Positions 1 to 13,038 of a stretch of 64,000 nucleotides of DNA are shown here, piece after piece. This DNA is from Voacanga thouarsii. Its lineage: Eukaryota > Streptophyta > Magnoliopsida > Gentianales > Apocynaceae. The notes under the pieces are model-generated. The model saw nothing but the letters and a program-made list of their open reading frames with translations. It ran no database searches and was not told the DNA's origin. Within the stretch, counting starts at the first letter, position 1. Each line of letters opens with the position of its first letter. The translations under genes were made by a program, and so were the position numbers. The DNA lies in NCBI GenBank assembly GCA_026120185.1, contig JANUWF010002051.1, positions 992,001 through 1,056,000 on the forward strand, read 5' to 3'.

Positions 1-552
1 CAATTTTAAGGTATGTAATAGGGCCTAAAAATTGTATTAAGGCCATCTAATTTCTATGCTTTGTTTTCTAACTAGTTAGGGCAACTTGGGGCCTTAAAAA
101 TACCCCATTATAGCTTCTTTTGTAATAGAATTGAGATTTCAGATTTTTGAATAGAGTGTTGAATTCTTGGAGAGGAGAATTCCTCCCTAGTTCTTCCTTT
201 CATGACTAAGCAAAGGAATTTAGACCCACCTTTGTTTAGAGTCTCTAAAATCCTTGGATTAATCCAACTTTTTTCTTCATCTTGAGTATTAGAAAGATTT
301 GTTCTTACTTAGTGTTCTTGTTGGGAAACTTAGAAGGGTGTCTACTTTTCTCCATCTCACTTGTTCTTTGTAGATTTAAGGGTGTTTGAGTATTGAAGTA
401 GTTGATCAATTCCTATTAGAATTTAGGTTCTAATTGTTTATTCACCTATAGTTCTTACTTTATAGGTATTTTGGTATAAAATTGGGTGACCAATTCTTGA
501 GTCTTGCTCTTGAGTCTAATTTTTGAAGTTTGGAGCTCTCGAGCTCGTATCA
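1..552 (+). mobile_element. Probable end of a degenerate retrotransposon LTR
   Basis: No protein is recognisable here. The stretch ends in TATCA and is followed four bases later by a sequence resembling a methionine-tRNA primer-binding site, which is the layout at the inner edge of a plant LTR. The left edge is outside the window, so a second LTR cannot be compared. What follows up to about 2540 has no recognisable domain either. Assignment rests only on the primer-site-like motif and is tentative. Confidence 0.3.
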
Positions 553-556
553 AAGT

Positions 557-568
557 TGGTATTAGAGC
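557..568 (+). other. Primer-binding-site-like motif
   Basis: TGGTATTAGAGC differs at one base from TGGTATCAGAGC, the stretch complementary to initiator tRNA-Met used by most plant LTR retrotransposons. The exact motif also occurs in reverse orientation at 61416-61427. It lies just inside the putative LTR end. Confidence 0.4.
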
Positions 569-672
569 AAAGATTGTATTGATTCTTATTAACACAACTT
601 TTTTTGGGTAAAGGTACAACCTTCTTCAAGTGCTTGTTGAATTTTTTTCAAATTTCATCACTTATTTTTGTG

Positions 673-992
673 CTATTTTTGAATGCTTAGAACTCAATAT
701 TATGCCATAAACTTGCTATTAAATTGATCTTATATGTTGGTATAATATTTGGAGAATCATTTGGCATGAATATTTGTGGATTTTGAGATCAAATAAGTGG
801 AAAAATATTGATACAATTTCTTAATCCCGTAACTATTTTTGAATGCTTAGAACTCAATATTATGCCATAAACTTGCTATTAAATTGATCTTATATGTTGG
901 TATAATATTTGGAGAATCATTTGGCATGAATATTTGTGGATTTTGAGATCAAATAAGTGGAAAAATATTGATACAATTTCTTAATCCCGTAA
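673..992. repeat. Perfect 160-bp tandem duplication
   Basis: Two 160-bp copies (673-832 and 833-992) are identical base for base when read side by side, and a 13-base start of a third copy follows at 993. The unit begins CTATTTTTGAATGCTTAG and ends TTAATCCCGTAA. The surrounding retrotransposon sequence is old and decayed, so this duplication is either recent or an assembly artefact. Confidence 0.95.
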
Positions 993-1005
993 CTATTTTT
1001 GAATG

Positions 1006-2547
1006 TCAAGAACTTCAAATTTTGCAATAGGTATATTGTGAAATTAAGTCTACATGTTTGGTTAATGATTGGGTAGCTATTTGAAGTGTTAAAGTGCAAA
1101 AATTTGATGTTTATTCAATATATTTGCTACAAGAATATCTGGCACACAAGAAATCCCGTAACTCATTTTCAAGCTAATTTTGGGACCTATAAAACTTAAG
1201 TTTTTGCTGTGAAATTACTCTTTGATGTTATATTTATCGTTAGATATGAGTTTTACTTGTGAATTTTGAGTATTGGGGTGGCTATATGGTTGAAAATTGT
1301 GAATTACCTTTAGTTATGAGGTTGCACATCAAGTGCTTGATGTGTGGTCTTATGACTTAGGAATGTGCTTATATGACAAGCAGAGCTTTGTTTACTAAAT
1401 CCCTACAGATTTTTTTGCTTGTTAACTTGATTTTTGTGGAATTAAACTGGCTAATTGTTAGTAGCAAATTTTCTTGTGAATTGCTTAATAGCTTGGAAAA
1501 AAAATTGGTGCCTCGTGATTTATATCAATTCAACTCTTTAAGCTATTGAATTCCTTTTGTGATCATTGTTTTGAGTGAGTTGATTGATCATAAAATTGAA
1601 CTCTTGAGGTTTGTGATAGTATCCTAACATTTAAAAATCCTCATTTGAACTAGTTGCCTACCAAGTGTTTGATGAAATGCTTAAGTGTCTTTACAAAGTC
1701 TTGTAAGGGTTCTTAACTTACGTTTTTCACTTCCATTAAACTTAATTGACATACTTCTTATTTTTGTTGGGTTAAATATTTAGATTGACATCTTTTTGAG
1801 ATACTTGGGATTGAATGGAACATTGCCAACCATGAGTCCTATTCTTTAGTATCCTTATTTATTTAAATCCTTATGGTGCTTGACTAGTATTGTCACTATA
1901 CATCTTCTTGTGAAATCCTAGAGTTTGTGTGACAACACATTGCTTGAAATTCTTGATTGATTAAGTCTCATTCTTGTTATCCATTTAGTGACAGCTCATT
2001 TATTTTTAAGAACTTCCTTTTTGTTCAATCTTTCGAATTTAATTGGCTTTAACTAGTGGAATTAAATCCTTTGAATTAGGCAGACTTTAGGAAGAACTTG
2101 AGTGTAGAATTAAGAATGCGAAAAGGCAAGATGGTGAGCTCATTTTGATAAAAGCCAAAAGAGAGTATACACGAGAGAAGAATGTTATTGAAAGAGTGTA
2201 AACACGTGAGGGAGTGAAGTGACAAATTCGTTTTGTGTTTTCTACTTAAATTTTGTGGGTACTTCTCTTGAAAGTAAAGTTCACTATGACTAGTTGGCAT
2301 GAAAGTGGAGGATATGATTGTTATGGAATGCCTTGTTCAACTAGAAGTAGTTATAGTAGGAAAGATGAGTATTTTTGGAGGTATGAAGAAGATAATTATG
2401 AGAGCATGAGATATTTGGAAGAACATGATGAGGGTCCACAAAAATATTCTAGGAGTGGGTTGTAAAGAACAAAGAGTGGTATGCAAAAAGAGAGCGGGTA
2501 AAGGTGTTATATTTGTTCGAGCTATACGCACACTTCCAAATAAGAGT
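1006..2547. other. Retrotransposon-like AT-rich stretch, no recognised domain
   Basis: About 1.5 kb between the primer-site-like motif and the copia zinc knuckle. A 70-codon open frame at 2253-2465 is rich in Tyr, Ser, Asp and Glu and ends in an acidic RYEEDNYES-like segment. I recognise no family in it. It may be a leader or gag remnant of a different retroelement joined to the copia fragment downstream. Confidence 0.3.
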
Positions 2548-2897
2548 GATTACTTCTTCTTCAAGAATTGGGCCTAAGCCTAGAAAGTTCAATAAGAAGA
2601 AGGGTAATGTAGTAGCTTAGCCTAAGTCCCAGCCCATAGACAAATCCAAGGGCAAATGCTTCAAGTGTAAAAAGAAGGTACACTGAAAAAAGGAGTGTCC
2701 AGATCTTCAAATTAAGAAAAACCCCACATGTAATGTTTTCTATTTAAAGTCTATATCAATGGTTGGATCAATTTCTACTTGGATTGTTGATTTAGGAGCC
2801 ACTGATCATATCTGTAACTCCTTGCAGGGGTTTAGAAAGATAAGAAGACTCCAGAAGGGTAAACAAGGAATACACGTGGGAAATAGAGCACAAGTAT
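2548..2897 (+). pseudogene. Ty1/copia gag-protease fragment (broken)
   Basis: The translated plus strand contains a CCHC zinc knuckle of the retroviral nucleocapsid type. Its ligands are Cys at 2657 and 2666, His at 2681 and Cys at 2696, with a TGA stop directly after the His. Forty-one codons downstream of the first Cys, in the same frame, lies the aspartic protease start WIVDLGATDHIC. The usual active-site DSG reads DLG here, so the protease would be inactive. The fragment ends abruptly after NRAQV at 2897, where the CACTA-1 terminus begins. The same gag-protease segment occurs on the minus strand at about 58690-59000 in copia-H, so both belong to one family. This was a polyprotein gene of an LTR retrotransposon and is clearly dead. 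Confidence 0.85.
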
Positions 2898-3500
2898 CAC
2901 TTTAAGAAAGACAAGAATTAGCAAGGGAAATTAGCGAGGGATAAATCCCTTCCTAACTCTGCGAGGAATTAGTGAGGGAAAAAGGAGCTAGGCATACCAA
3001 TTGACTTTTCCTCACTAATCTCTAGCTGATTAGCGACAGACCAGGGTTAAGAAGAGCCCTTTCTAATTAGCTAGGGAAAAGAAAATCCAAATCTCATTCG
3101 TCTCAAATTTGATACAGATTTGCGATGGAATTTGATTTTTACTTAAAATTCATTGTAAAATTTAGCTTCGGATTTGCGATTGATGGTAGGTATCCCAAGC
3201 TAATCCCATGCTAATTTGCTAGGGAATAGCGATCGAATTTAAAAAAAAAAAATCCCTTGCAATTTTATGGGCATTAGGGCTTCTAAATTATATTAAAGTA
3301 GTAATCCCTAGCTAATCACTCACAAGTTTGCGAGAGATTAGAATGGGATTATACTATGTATAAACCTTTACAATTCATTGGCTGATTTGTAACGGATTTG
3401 CGTTGTATTGGCGAGGGTTAATTAGTATCCCTCGCTAATCCGTCGTTGAATTTTTCCATCACAAATCCCTTGGTAATTACCAAGGGATTTGCGAGGGATT
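2898..3500. repeat. Left subterminal repeat block of CACTA-1
   Basis: Dense direct and inverted copies of short motifs such as TTAGCGAGGGAT, its complement ATCCCTCGCTAA, and GCGATGGAATTT. In CACTA elements these subterminal motifs are where the TNP1/TNPA-type protein binds. The same motif family recurs at 4320-4715 and at the right end. Confidence 0.8.
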
Positions 3501-4319
3501 CCCTATTTTGAGGATCCTCAAATTTTTTTGCTCATGAAACTTTTGCGTATTGTAAATTTTTTTATGTAATATCCTTACAAATACTAAATTCTTTATTATT
3601 TGTTGATTTGTAACCAATATATATATGCTCAATATATTTGTGTAATTATCATCGACAATTTACGAAGTATAGATTATAATTAAATGATATGCATGTATTA
3701 TCCTTTTGTACAAATTCGTCATGTGTAGTGTATAATACATTGGTCACTTTATAAACAAACAAACAAACAAACAAACAAACAAACAAACAAACAAACAAAC
3801 ATACATACATACATACATACATACATACATACATACATACATACATACATACATACATACATACATACATACATACATACATACATACATACATACATAC
3901 ATACATACATACATACATACATACATACATACATACATACATACATACATACATACATACATACATACATACATACATACATACATTATATGATCAATGT
4001 AATTCAAATATGAACTGGAATTACTACGAGAGTTATATGTACGATCGAAGTTCTATATATTACGTTGTATTATACTTGATTTGGATAATAAATACAATTT
4101 TATGATTTTATGATATGAAAGCACGTCAATACTAATTAAACCTCTCAAATTAGTAAGCCTAACAGAATCGATGTTAATTAAATCTAAACAAACACCATGA
4201 CGATTATTTAAAATTTTTCACTGGCGTAATATTTCATGATATTAATTTGTAGCTAATGAGGAAGTAGCTAAGTATTTATAGAAATAAATATGTTTTCTGA
4301 GTAGAGTATTGTAAAAATT
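3501..4319. other. AT-rich spacer inside CACTA-1 left end
   Basis: This interrupts the two left subterminal repeat blocks. It contains the compound tetranucleotide microsatellite and otherwise only AT-rich sequence. It may be a small insertion, but no terminal repeats or target duplication were found. Confidence 0.4.
3753..3986. repeat. Compound tetranucleotide microsatellite (AAAC)12(ATAC)46
   Basis: AAAC is repeated 12 times (3753-3800) and followed without interruption by about 46 copies of ATAC/ACAT (3801-3986). The open frames it produces on the minus strand (Met-Tyr-Val-Cys repeats) are artefacts of the 4-bp period. Confidence 0.97.
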
Positions 4320-4715
4320 GAGGAAAATGATATTCATCCATCGCAAATCTCTCGCTATTTAGCGACGAATTAGCGATGGAATATATACAGCAACGGATTA
4401 GAGAGAAATCAGTGAGGGATTTGAAATTTATAACTTAAAACCACGCGGACATTTTGAGCAAAATCTAAAATTCAAAAATTCCTCGCTAATCCCTTTCCAA
4501 TTCAATGCAATTAGCCAAGGATCATAGAGGAAGTTAAAATCTCTATTGACAATAACCCTCACTATTCTCTCGCTGAATCAATCCCTCGCTAATCACAAGC
4601 TATTTTGAGAGGGAATAGCGAGGGATTATATTTATTTTATTTTTTTGATTGCATCACAAATCCCTCATTAATAGCGAAGGATTAGTAACGAGGGATTAGT
4701 GACCGATTTTGTCCC
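4320..4715. repeat. Second left subterminal repeat block of CACTA-1
   Basis: More copies of the GCGAGGGATT / AATCCCTCGC motif family (for example near 4345-4400 and 4555-4700), same type as 2898-3500 and 14925-15612. Confidence 0.7.
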
Positions 4716-4729
4716 TGGGTAAACCTAAT

Positions 4730-5070
4730 GACTATAACACCCTGGTTCCTCTCTTCCCTTTCGTTATATACTTTCCCCTTTTCTCCGACTCAAAATAATT
4801 CCCTCCCATCCCACCGGCAACCTTCCCTTCTCGCCTGAACTACCGCCGAACCACCACCTCAGCAGAGCCACAAATTAAAGTTGGACATTTCTTAGAGTTT
4901 TCTTGCAAGGACTGCTGCTGCTGTGTCTCCTCTCCTATGCTATCGCCAGAGCTTGGGCACCAGACCGGCCCCAACTACAATTGCCCCTAAAATCACTTTG
5001 TCCAATTCTATCCAAAGCTGCGTTAACTAGAGCATACAGCCTACACCATTAGTGCCACTTGCTCGAGGTA
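4730..5070 (+). promoter_or_regulatory. Possible transposase leader of CACTA-1
   Basis: A pyrimidine-rich, relatively C-rich stretch directly inside the subterminal repeats, ending in CGAG followed by GTATGTTG, which could be a splice donor at 5070. The position fits the untranslated leader of a CACTA transposase gene. No experimental or homology support is visible. Confidence 0.3.
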
Positions 5071-5664
5071 TGTTGAACCAGTGCTACTAGGTTTACTGAT
5101 TTTGTAAGACTGAAAATTCTGTGCTATGAAGCATGCTTGTGAGATGAAATGGGGATTGCGAGTCATTTAGATTTCTATTATGTTGAATTAAGCAGTTGGT
5201 TAGCTGAATTTTAAAGTACTGATTGATAATTGTCTAGAAATTTTTCTTCTTGAATCCTTGGATTTCTTGAATATTTTATATTAGACGATTTTTTCTTTCC
5301 TTAACATTATGCTCTTTGGGATTTAAAATTGTTGAGAAAATTTATGTTGTGGATTATTGATCATTTTTATGCTCATGGAACTTGGTTTTGCTATTTATTG
5401 GTGAATTTGAATTTTTGGTATTGTTGGTGAGTTTTGAGTTGAATGTTGATATTTTTATGATTTTCTAGATTGCTTTAATGTTCTAAATGAATGGATTTTT
5501 GGTTGGCATTGTGTTGGTGTAATTGGAGCTTGAACTTTGAAGGGAGTTGAAGGATAAGAGGTCGGTATTTTGGCAGGAGCTGTGCGTAAATTGAGGGAGT
5601 TATTGTTGAGATTGTTCTTATGAGCTTTATGTCTTGAGTCATGTTCCTTTCTAATTATTGAAAA

Positions 5665-7530
5665 ATGCCTAGAACAAAGGGACTCTTAGCCTTCTAAGAG
5701 AGTTGGGGAGCATCATCTTCTTCTCAAGACCCCCTATTATCATCTAAATCAGCTTCCTTGCACCATACAAACTTTAACAATCCTAAATGTACAGCATGGT
5801 ATTCCAAGAGAGTTTTGAATAAGATCATCATTGAGAAAAACCATAAGGCCATCTCTTAATCACTCACATGACCTTTCTCGCTTGTTTAGGAAGTTGGGAT
5901 GGAAACCTATTATCACCTCAAGTGGTAGCTTCTGCCCTATATATTAAAAGAATTCTATGCCAATTTCAAAGAGAAGAAGAAGAATACCCTTAGGCAAATT
6001 GAGACTATGGTGAAGGGTAAATTTATAGAGTTTGACAGGCTTAGATTGGTCGTGATCTTTGGAGTCCCTGATGAAGGCCTATAGGTAGAAGTTGTGCAAA
6101 TTTGGAGGAATTGTGAATTAAAAAAGTGTAGTGGTTTGTTGAAGTTATTTTGGTAATTTACAATGTGCATTTTGATAGTTAAAAGGGCAAACGAAATTGT
6201 GTTAAATTTATGCAAAGTTGCATTTAGTAAAACCTTTTCATTCCTTTAACTTCTTTAGACCTATTTCTATTCCTTTCTAATTTTCACCTTTTGCTACCCT
6301 TTCCTATCCTACCTTATTTTCTATGGCTCTTAAACACATAGCCACCAAGCTATCCTCAATGAGAAATAGAGGTAAGGCTTATTCATTCCACCAAACTTCT
6401 TTTGATCATAGTGTTAGATTTGTGACTAAAACCATATTGGAATTGTCTATACATAAGACTGTTAATCTCTTAGTGGTTAAAAATTGCTAAAACTTTCTAT
6501 GAATGGGACTTCTAGTTGTTGTTGTGCTAAGATGGAAAAGATGAAATAAAATATCAGGATCTTAAAAGATTTTGGAAATTAATAGTAAGGTATAAGAAAG
6601 TCAAAATGGTTTAGGAATAGTTAGGACATTACAAAACCAATTAAAAAGGGTGACAATGAATGACAAGACAAGAGAATTGGGCAACTAATTTGAATTAGCA
6701 TTGCAGTGAGGTGCCCAAAGATGTTCAAGAAAAAAGAACCTTGACTTGAAATGATCATTAGTTTAGACTGTTAAGGGACTTGGTGGGAATGTATACTAAA
6801 TATGTTCAAATTGAAAAATTGTAAAAGCCTTAAGTTAATTTTGCTTATGTGCAAAGCCTCATAGTGAAACAATAGTATGGTGTCCTTGGTATTCATTATT
6901 TAGAGTTGGTGGTTAAGTAACTATCGTCATATCATATCAAAATATGCAACACAAACGTAGTTATAATTGACAGAGAATATTGGAAACCAAATACTATTGT
7001 TATTTGGAGGATTGATCAGGACGCACCACGCACATGCATTGTAGATATTTTTTATGTGCAAAAATTATTTATCAATTTGAGCTATATTTGGATTATGAAT
7101 ATGCATTTGATTCTTTGAAAGTCAATCATTGGAATGACAATTTAAGTCTTTGGTAAATGGATTGTTATTTATCTTGGTATGAAAGTATAGCGGAACTTGT
7201 CTTATGTATTTTGATGTAGCCTATCAATAGAATAAGTTTGTAAAGTCGAGCTAATTGCATTGTTAGATTTATCCTAAAAATTGAAGAATTGATAAGAAAC
7301 TAATTGAGCGCATTCATTGATATGAATTGTTATATAACAAGATGTTGTATAATAAAACCTAAACTAATGCTAGCGTTAAAATGCATAGTTTTACTACTCG
7401 AAATGTGTTTTAGATACTAGCATTTTTCTAGAGAAATTACTTTTAAATGCATACATCAAGTTAAAGGTTCACCATGTCTAAAGTAATAGAACTTTGGGAA
7501 TGAAATTCTTTTAAGGAGAGGAAGGTGTAA
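5665..7530 (+). pseudogene. Decayed retroelement or plant-transposon-protein remnant inside CACTA-1
   Basis: From ATG near 5665 a broken frame contains segments such as LKEFYANFKEKK and GKFIEFDRL, which resemble the putative plant transposon protein domain found in non-autonomous retroelements. At about 7512-7526 a purine tract (AAGGAGAGGAAGG) is followed by TGTAATGGCC, a layout like a polypurine tract and LTR start. Several stops break every frame. The assignment is tentative, and the insert has no visible target duplication. Confidence 0.3.
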
Positions 7531-7738
7531 TGGCCATCTATTTTTTCTACTAATTTAATGTTCTTTATTTTAGTTTATTTTACTTTGTGCCTTATTAGTA
7601 CCTTAAATGATGTATGATGTGTGTAATGGTTTGAAATATAATACTTATTAGTTTCGCCTTTTCCGATCTTTCCCAAATCTCATTTCTTTTATCTTGTTAT
7701 CCTATTTTGTCTACAAACCATGAAAATATTCTTCCTTG

Positions 7739-7740
<2 letters not shown>

Positions 7741-7775
<35 letters not shown>
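7741..7775. repeat. (AC)n microsatellite
   Basis: About 17 perfect AC dinucleotides followed by a TTTTGTGTGT complement stretch. Confidence 0.95.
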
Positions 7776-7778
<3 letters not shown>

Positions 7779-8159
7779 TTTGTGTGTCAAGATTAAGGCT
7801 TTTAGCATGAATTTATTATTGATCTTCTTACATTAATGTTCATTACTATATTCCCTTGGAGTTTATTCGTTTCCCAGATTATGTTTGAGCTCCCTCTCTA
7901 CTTTTCATCTCTTTTCTGGCAATTTTTAAGACTGCTAACAAGTTGGTGAGTTTAATTTATGGCAAGCATGATTTTAAGTTTTATGTTTATTTTTACTCCA
8001 TTTTCTTGGTAGTTGTGAAGTAGTATCAAACTTATTATGTTATCTGCCATTTATTATTTTATCTGTCCAATGTAAAGAAGAAAAGTAAGTTTAATTCCTT
8101 ATGTTATTATTACGCAGAGGTTAGACATACAGTTCTTGATTTTATTTGACTGGATAGAT

Positions 8160-8950
8160 GAGTACTACTAAGGTAAAAAAAACCCTCCAATTGCATCTTT
8201 AGAATCTCGTGAGTGATGGGTGATCATTCCCTATGGGCAATGGGTGATTACTCTCAAGTTAATGTTGTTGATTAATTGTTATGAGATTATTTATGTTTTG
8301 TGTATTTTTTTACAATGAATGTTGGGTGAATTGAGGTGGCTTAGTGCATGGAAAACATTCATTTTATAAGGGAAACTTTGTCAATTTTTTTTTTATAAAA
8401 AATTAGAATGCATAACTTTAAACCTTTTTTAGAGTTAGGACTTCAATTTGAAACTCAATATAGATACTTACATCTTATGAAATTTTGATTAAAATTATAG
8501 TATCATTTTCTGCAATATTATTCACATAGTTTGCCCCTGCATCAATGTTGTTGAGTTTTTTGTTCTATTCTGTATACATTCATTTCCCATTCCGCATACA
8601 TTTACTTTCCCGATGGTAGTTTCATAATTCAATATTTCTCCCATAGTTCAAAAAATGTAGAATGATCGTATAACATGTCAAAAAATATAGAGAAGGCATA
8701 CTATTTAAGCCAACTAATTGTCACCATATAACGAATCATCAAAATCAATCAACGGATCAAATAGAAACTCAAGAGGTACAAAATTTATAATCTCATTATT
8801 CAAGTTAGTGTTGTTGATTAATTGTTATGAGATTCTTTATGTTTTGTGTGTTTTTTACAATGAATGTTGGGGAATTGAGATAGCTTGGTGGCTGGAAAAC
8901 ATTTAATTTATAGGAAAAAATTTGTCAATTTAAATTTTTTTTTTTGAATA
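8160..8950. repeat. Internal non-coding module of CACTA-1, duplicated
   Basis: Two diverged copies (about 8200-8400 and 8790-8945) of a module with AATGTTGTTGATTAATTG followed by an AATGTTG / GGTGGCTT / GGAAAACATT stretch. The first copy also has GTGAGTGATGGGTGATCATT. Relatives of the same module occur at 22683-22985 and 25821-26105 in CACTA-3. This looks like shared intronic or leader sequence of related CACTA elements. Confidence 0.6.
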
Positions 8951-9206
8951 AGTAACTTTAAACCTCTTTTAGAGTTAGGACTTCAATGGGAAACTAAATG
9001 TAGATACATGATAGTTGATAGTATTTCTACGACATCATTATTCAATCTTTCTTTCATAATTCATAACGAGAATATTAGGGTCCTTGACCTCCACAATCAC
9101 CAAGGTTCTTCATTCAAATTATACAAGTGCTAATAAGCTACATGGTTATAGCAGAAAAAGATTCAAAATTCAAGCACATACAATATTTCTTTTGGATTAA
9201 ATGTAG

Positions 9207-12200
9207 ATGGATGATTGTAGTTGGATGTATAGAAGACACGTACAGGGGATTAAAAGAATTACATATGAGTTTGAACAAGGGGTCAAGCGATTCATTGCTT
9301 ATTGTTTGTCAACTAGTCAAGCATTAGTTATAAGGTGTCCATATGGAAAGTGTAAAAACAAAGTGTACCTGTCTCCTAATGAAGTGGAGTTGCATTTGTA
9401 CAAATTTACCTTTGTTGCTAATTATCGAAAATGGACTAGTTATAGTGAGGGTATTAATTCGTCACTGTCTGAGTTTGCTACAAGTATGACTTTAGTCGAG
9501 TCAGGCTCTGATAATCGATTTTGAGATATGATGATTGATGCAGTAGGACATCACTTTTCAACTGAACCTTTACCATTTGAGTATGTTGAGGAACTGCTTA
9601 ACCTAGAAATTCAGAAATTTTATAACATGTTGAGAGCTTTAGAAACTCCTATATGGGATAAAAACAAGAATCACACTACGTTATCGGTTGTTTCTTGGCT
9701 TTTGAATATTAAATCTGAAAATAATATATCGGAGAAATGCTTTAATCAGGTGATGTAATTGATAAATGAGGTATTACCAAGTAGGAATAAGCTTCTAGAT
9801 GACTTCTATCAAACAAAGAAGTTAGTATCTGGTCTTCGGCTACCTATTTAAAAGATAGATGTCTACCCAAATGGATGTATGATCTATTGGAAAGCCGATA
9901 GTAATAGGAGGGATTGCAAATTCTATGGTTATGGTAGATATATGGAGAAGAAGAAAGTTGCAAAGGACAAACAACAGAAAGACGTCCCTTTTAAAAAGAT
10001 GTATTCTTTCCATTAACACCCAGATTGCAGAGACTGTTTGCATCCTCCACAACAGCGAAACACATGAGATGGTATGCGGAAAGTCGACAGGAAGAGAATG
10101 GTATGAGCCATCCATGCAATGGTGAAGCTTGAAAAAACTTCGATCGTAGTCATCTTGAATTTGCAGCCGAAGTTCGGAATGTGCATCTTAGGTTATGCAC
10201 AAATGGATTTTCACCATTTGGAATGTTGGGAAAATAGTACTCTTGTTGGCCTATTGTTGTTACCCTATATAACTTGCCTCATTCGATATGCATGAGAGAT
10301 CCATTTATGTTTTTGACAGTTATTGTTTTGGGACCTAGGAATCCGGAACATAAAATTGATGTCTATCTACAACCTTTGGTAGATGAATTAAGGATGATGT
10401 AGATTAGTAGAGTCTCGACATATGATATTTCAAAGAAACATAATTTTTGTCTGTGAGCAGCACTTCTTTAGACAATTAATGATTTCTCGGCATATAGGAT
10501 GCTAGGTGGTTGGGGCACAACTGGCAGATTAGCATGTCCACATTGCATGGAGCAGACAAAATCATTTCACTTGCAAAATAGAAGTAAACAATCTTGGTTT
10601 GAGTGCCACCAGTGGTTCTTGGCTTTAGATCATCCATACAGAAAAGACACTAGGTCTTTTAGAAAGGATAAAGGTTGTGAAACAGCACACTCTGTACAAC
10701 GCGCTTCTGGAGATGCTATGTGGGATAGAGTGTGCCATTTACCAAAAATAACTAAGATAGTTGTGGAGCTTGATAGGGATGATGGCAGAGGCATCTACCA
10801 TAATTAGGCCAAAAGGAGTATCTTTTGGGATTTACCATATTGGAGAACACATTTAATTCGTTATAACATAGATGTGATGCACAATAAAAAAATGTATTCG
10901 ATAATGTCTTTAACACAGTCATAAATGTAAAGGGAAAAACAAAGGACAATGTAAAGGTATGACGTGTTCTAGAGGTATATTGTGATAGACCTGAATTATA
11001 TGTGACTGGATTGGGTGATGGAAATGCATCAATACCAAAGGCTAAATACTTTATTACACCTGAACAAAAGAAACTTCTACTTGAGTGGTTAGAGATTTGT
11101 GACTCCCGGATGGATATGCTTCGAATTTAAGCAGATGTGTTGATTTGAATGAGCTCATAATATCGGGTATGAAAAGTCATGATTGCAATGTGTTTATGGA
11201 AAGGTTGCTTCCAACTGCATTTAAAGAATTACTCCCGGTATCAATTTTGAATGTTTTAACTGAAGTTAGTCTCTTTTATCGCAACTTATGTTCTTATAAA
11301 CTTTTCACAACTCATTTGAAATAATTGAAAGAAAATATTACATTACTCATCTATAAATTAGAAAAAATCTTCATACTCAGCTTCTTTGACATGATGGAGC
11401 ACCTAATGATCCACTTGTCGTACGAGGTAAGGGTTGGTGGCCCTGTTCAATATAGATGGATAAATCCATTCGAGAGGTAAAATTTTGTTTATTATTATAT
11501 GCATATATACATATATTATGTAAATTCGTTCTGACCGTAAAAAATGCATTAGGTTCTTATATCATTTGAAGACCAAAGTTAAAAATAAGGCAAGAATGGA
11601 AGGATCAATTTGCAATGCTTATTTAGTTGAAGAGGTATCTACATTCTTCTTCTATTATTTTGAGCTGCGTGTGCAGACTAGACATACAACTATGGCTCAA
11701 AATGATGAAGGTGTTCTCGATATAAACTTGCATGACAATGGGTTGTTTATATGCACCGTTTCAGGGAGGGTTTTGGGAAATATTCAGAATAGATATCTTA
11801 TTCCAGATGAATTTAAGGCAGCCACAAATTACATATACCTAAACTGTGAAGAAGTTCAACCATACATTACATAAGTAGACTTATTGCACATTTCTCAATT
11901 ATTTTACATCAATACTTAGAATAAATATCTTTATGTGTTCGTTTTGGTCATTTTAGAAAATTCAAAAATGACTTGCAGTTACATGCACCGAGTATAACAG
12001 ACCCTGAAGTTGATAGGAGATTAGAGTCGGAGTTTGCTGGATGGTTTAGGACTTATGTGAGATGAACAAATAAAAAGTGGGTCTTATATATAAATTATAT
12101 TGATAATGAAAGTGTATTAACACTTTTATTTTTGCTAGGTTCATGATCCACAAAATTAAGTGACTGATCAACGTTTAAAAAGCTTGGCCTGGGGACCTTC

Positions 12201-12904
12201 GAGACAAGTGAAATACTTCCATGGCTATTTCATAAATGGTTTTAGGTTCCATACACATAATCGGTCATTTGGAAAAAATAAACAATCAATAGTGGAATTT
12301 GTGTTAAAGGTGACGGAGATAGTAGCAACGATTATTATGGAGTGTTGAAGGAGATTGTCGAACTTCAATTCCCTAGGACTCCTTGTTTAAAAGTTGTACT
12401 ATTCAAATATGATTGGTTTGATCTAATGCTAAATCAGGGTGTTAAAATTCATACTCACTACAAACTTGTTGACATCAACTGCAAGAGGAATTACCCAAAA
12501 TATATCCATTTGTGTTAGCTTAACAAGCAACTCAAGTGTATTTCGTATCCTACCTGGGGAGCAAAAGACCAAAATCTGATTAGGTATCTGTTTGTAAATC
12601 GAAAGCTCGACATGTCATTGATGGACCCGTTGTCGATGGACCATATCAGGAGGAAGTAGATTGCACGATGACAATCAATCTATGTGTTGAGGATGACAAC
12701 ATTAGAAGGTTAGCAGATGAGTCCGGTATTGGGGAGACAGTCAATGTTATGGATTTGGGATTAATGATGGAGAAAACATAACCGAACAATGAAAATGATG
12801 ACGAAGAAGAAGAATAGGAGACAGGATCCTCTACAGATGACGATGTGGAAGACTACTCATCTGATGATAACGAAAGTCCATAGACTTGGACCAAGTTTAA
12901 GTAA
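9207..12904 (+). pseudogene. TNP2-like CACTA transposase relic
   Basis: This is the main DDE-type transposase of En/Spm elements, now broken. The order of recognisable domains matches the family. A Transpos_assoc domain comes first (9207-9440), beginning MDDCSWMYRR and containing RCPYGKCKNK. It is followed by the TNP2 core (Transposase_21) from about 9528 to 10950, with LSVVSWLLNIKSENN, the LTPRLQRLF stretch near 10014-10040 and DIDVYLQPL-like sequence near 10350. A DUF4218 segment (11390-11875) carries GGPVQYRW and a final LNCEEVQPYI. A DUF4216-like tail (12160-12900) has YFINGFRFHTHNRSFG and ends in an acidic, Glu/Asp-rich stretch. The frame is interrupted by an in-frame TGA at 9522-9524, further stops near 9756 and 9849 and several frameshifts, and the tail is mostly stop-ridden. 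Introns may account for some gaps, but not for the stops inside domains. Confidence 0.88.
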
Positions 12905-13038
12905 TGTATAGAAACAATTATTAGTTCTGCTATCGTTACATTACAAGCGTTTTACTTTGCTTTATACTTATAACTGTATTATTTTTTCTTCTTTCTATGT
13001 CTGACCATATTTATATATTTAAATAATTTTAGTCACAT

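Noticed and set aside
3649..4007. Long minus-strand open frames of Met-Tyr-Val-Cys repeats
   Set aside because: They are produced by the 4-bp microsatellite, which is open in several frames at once.
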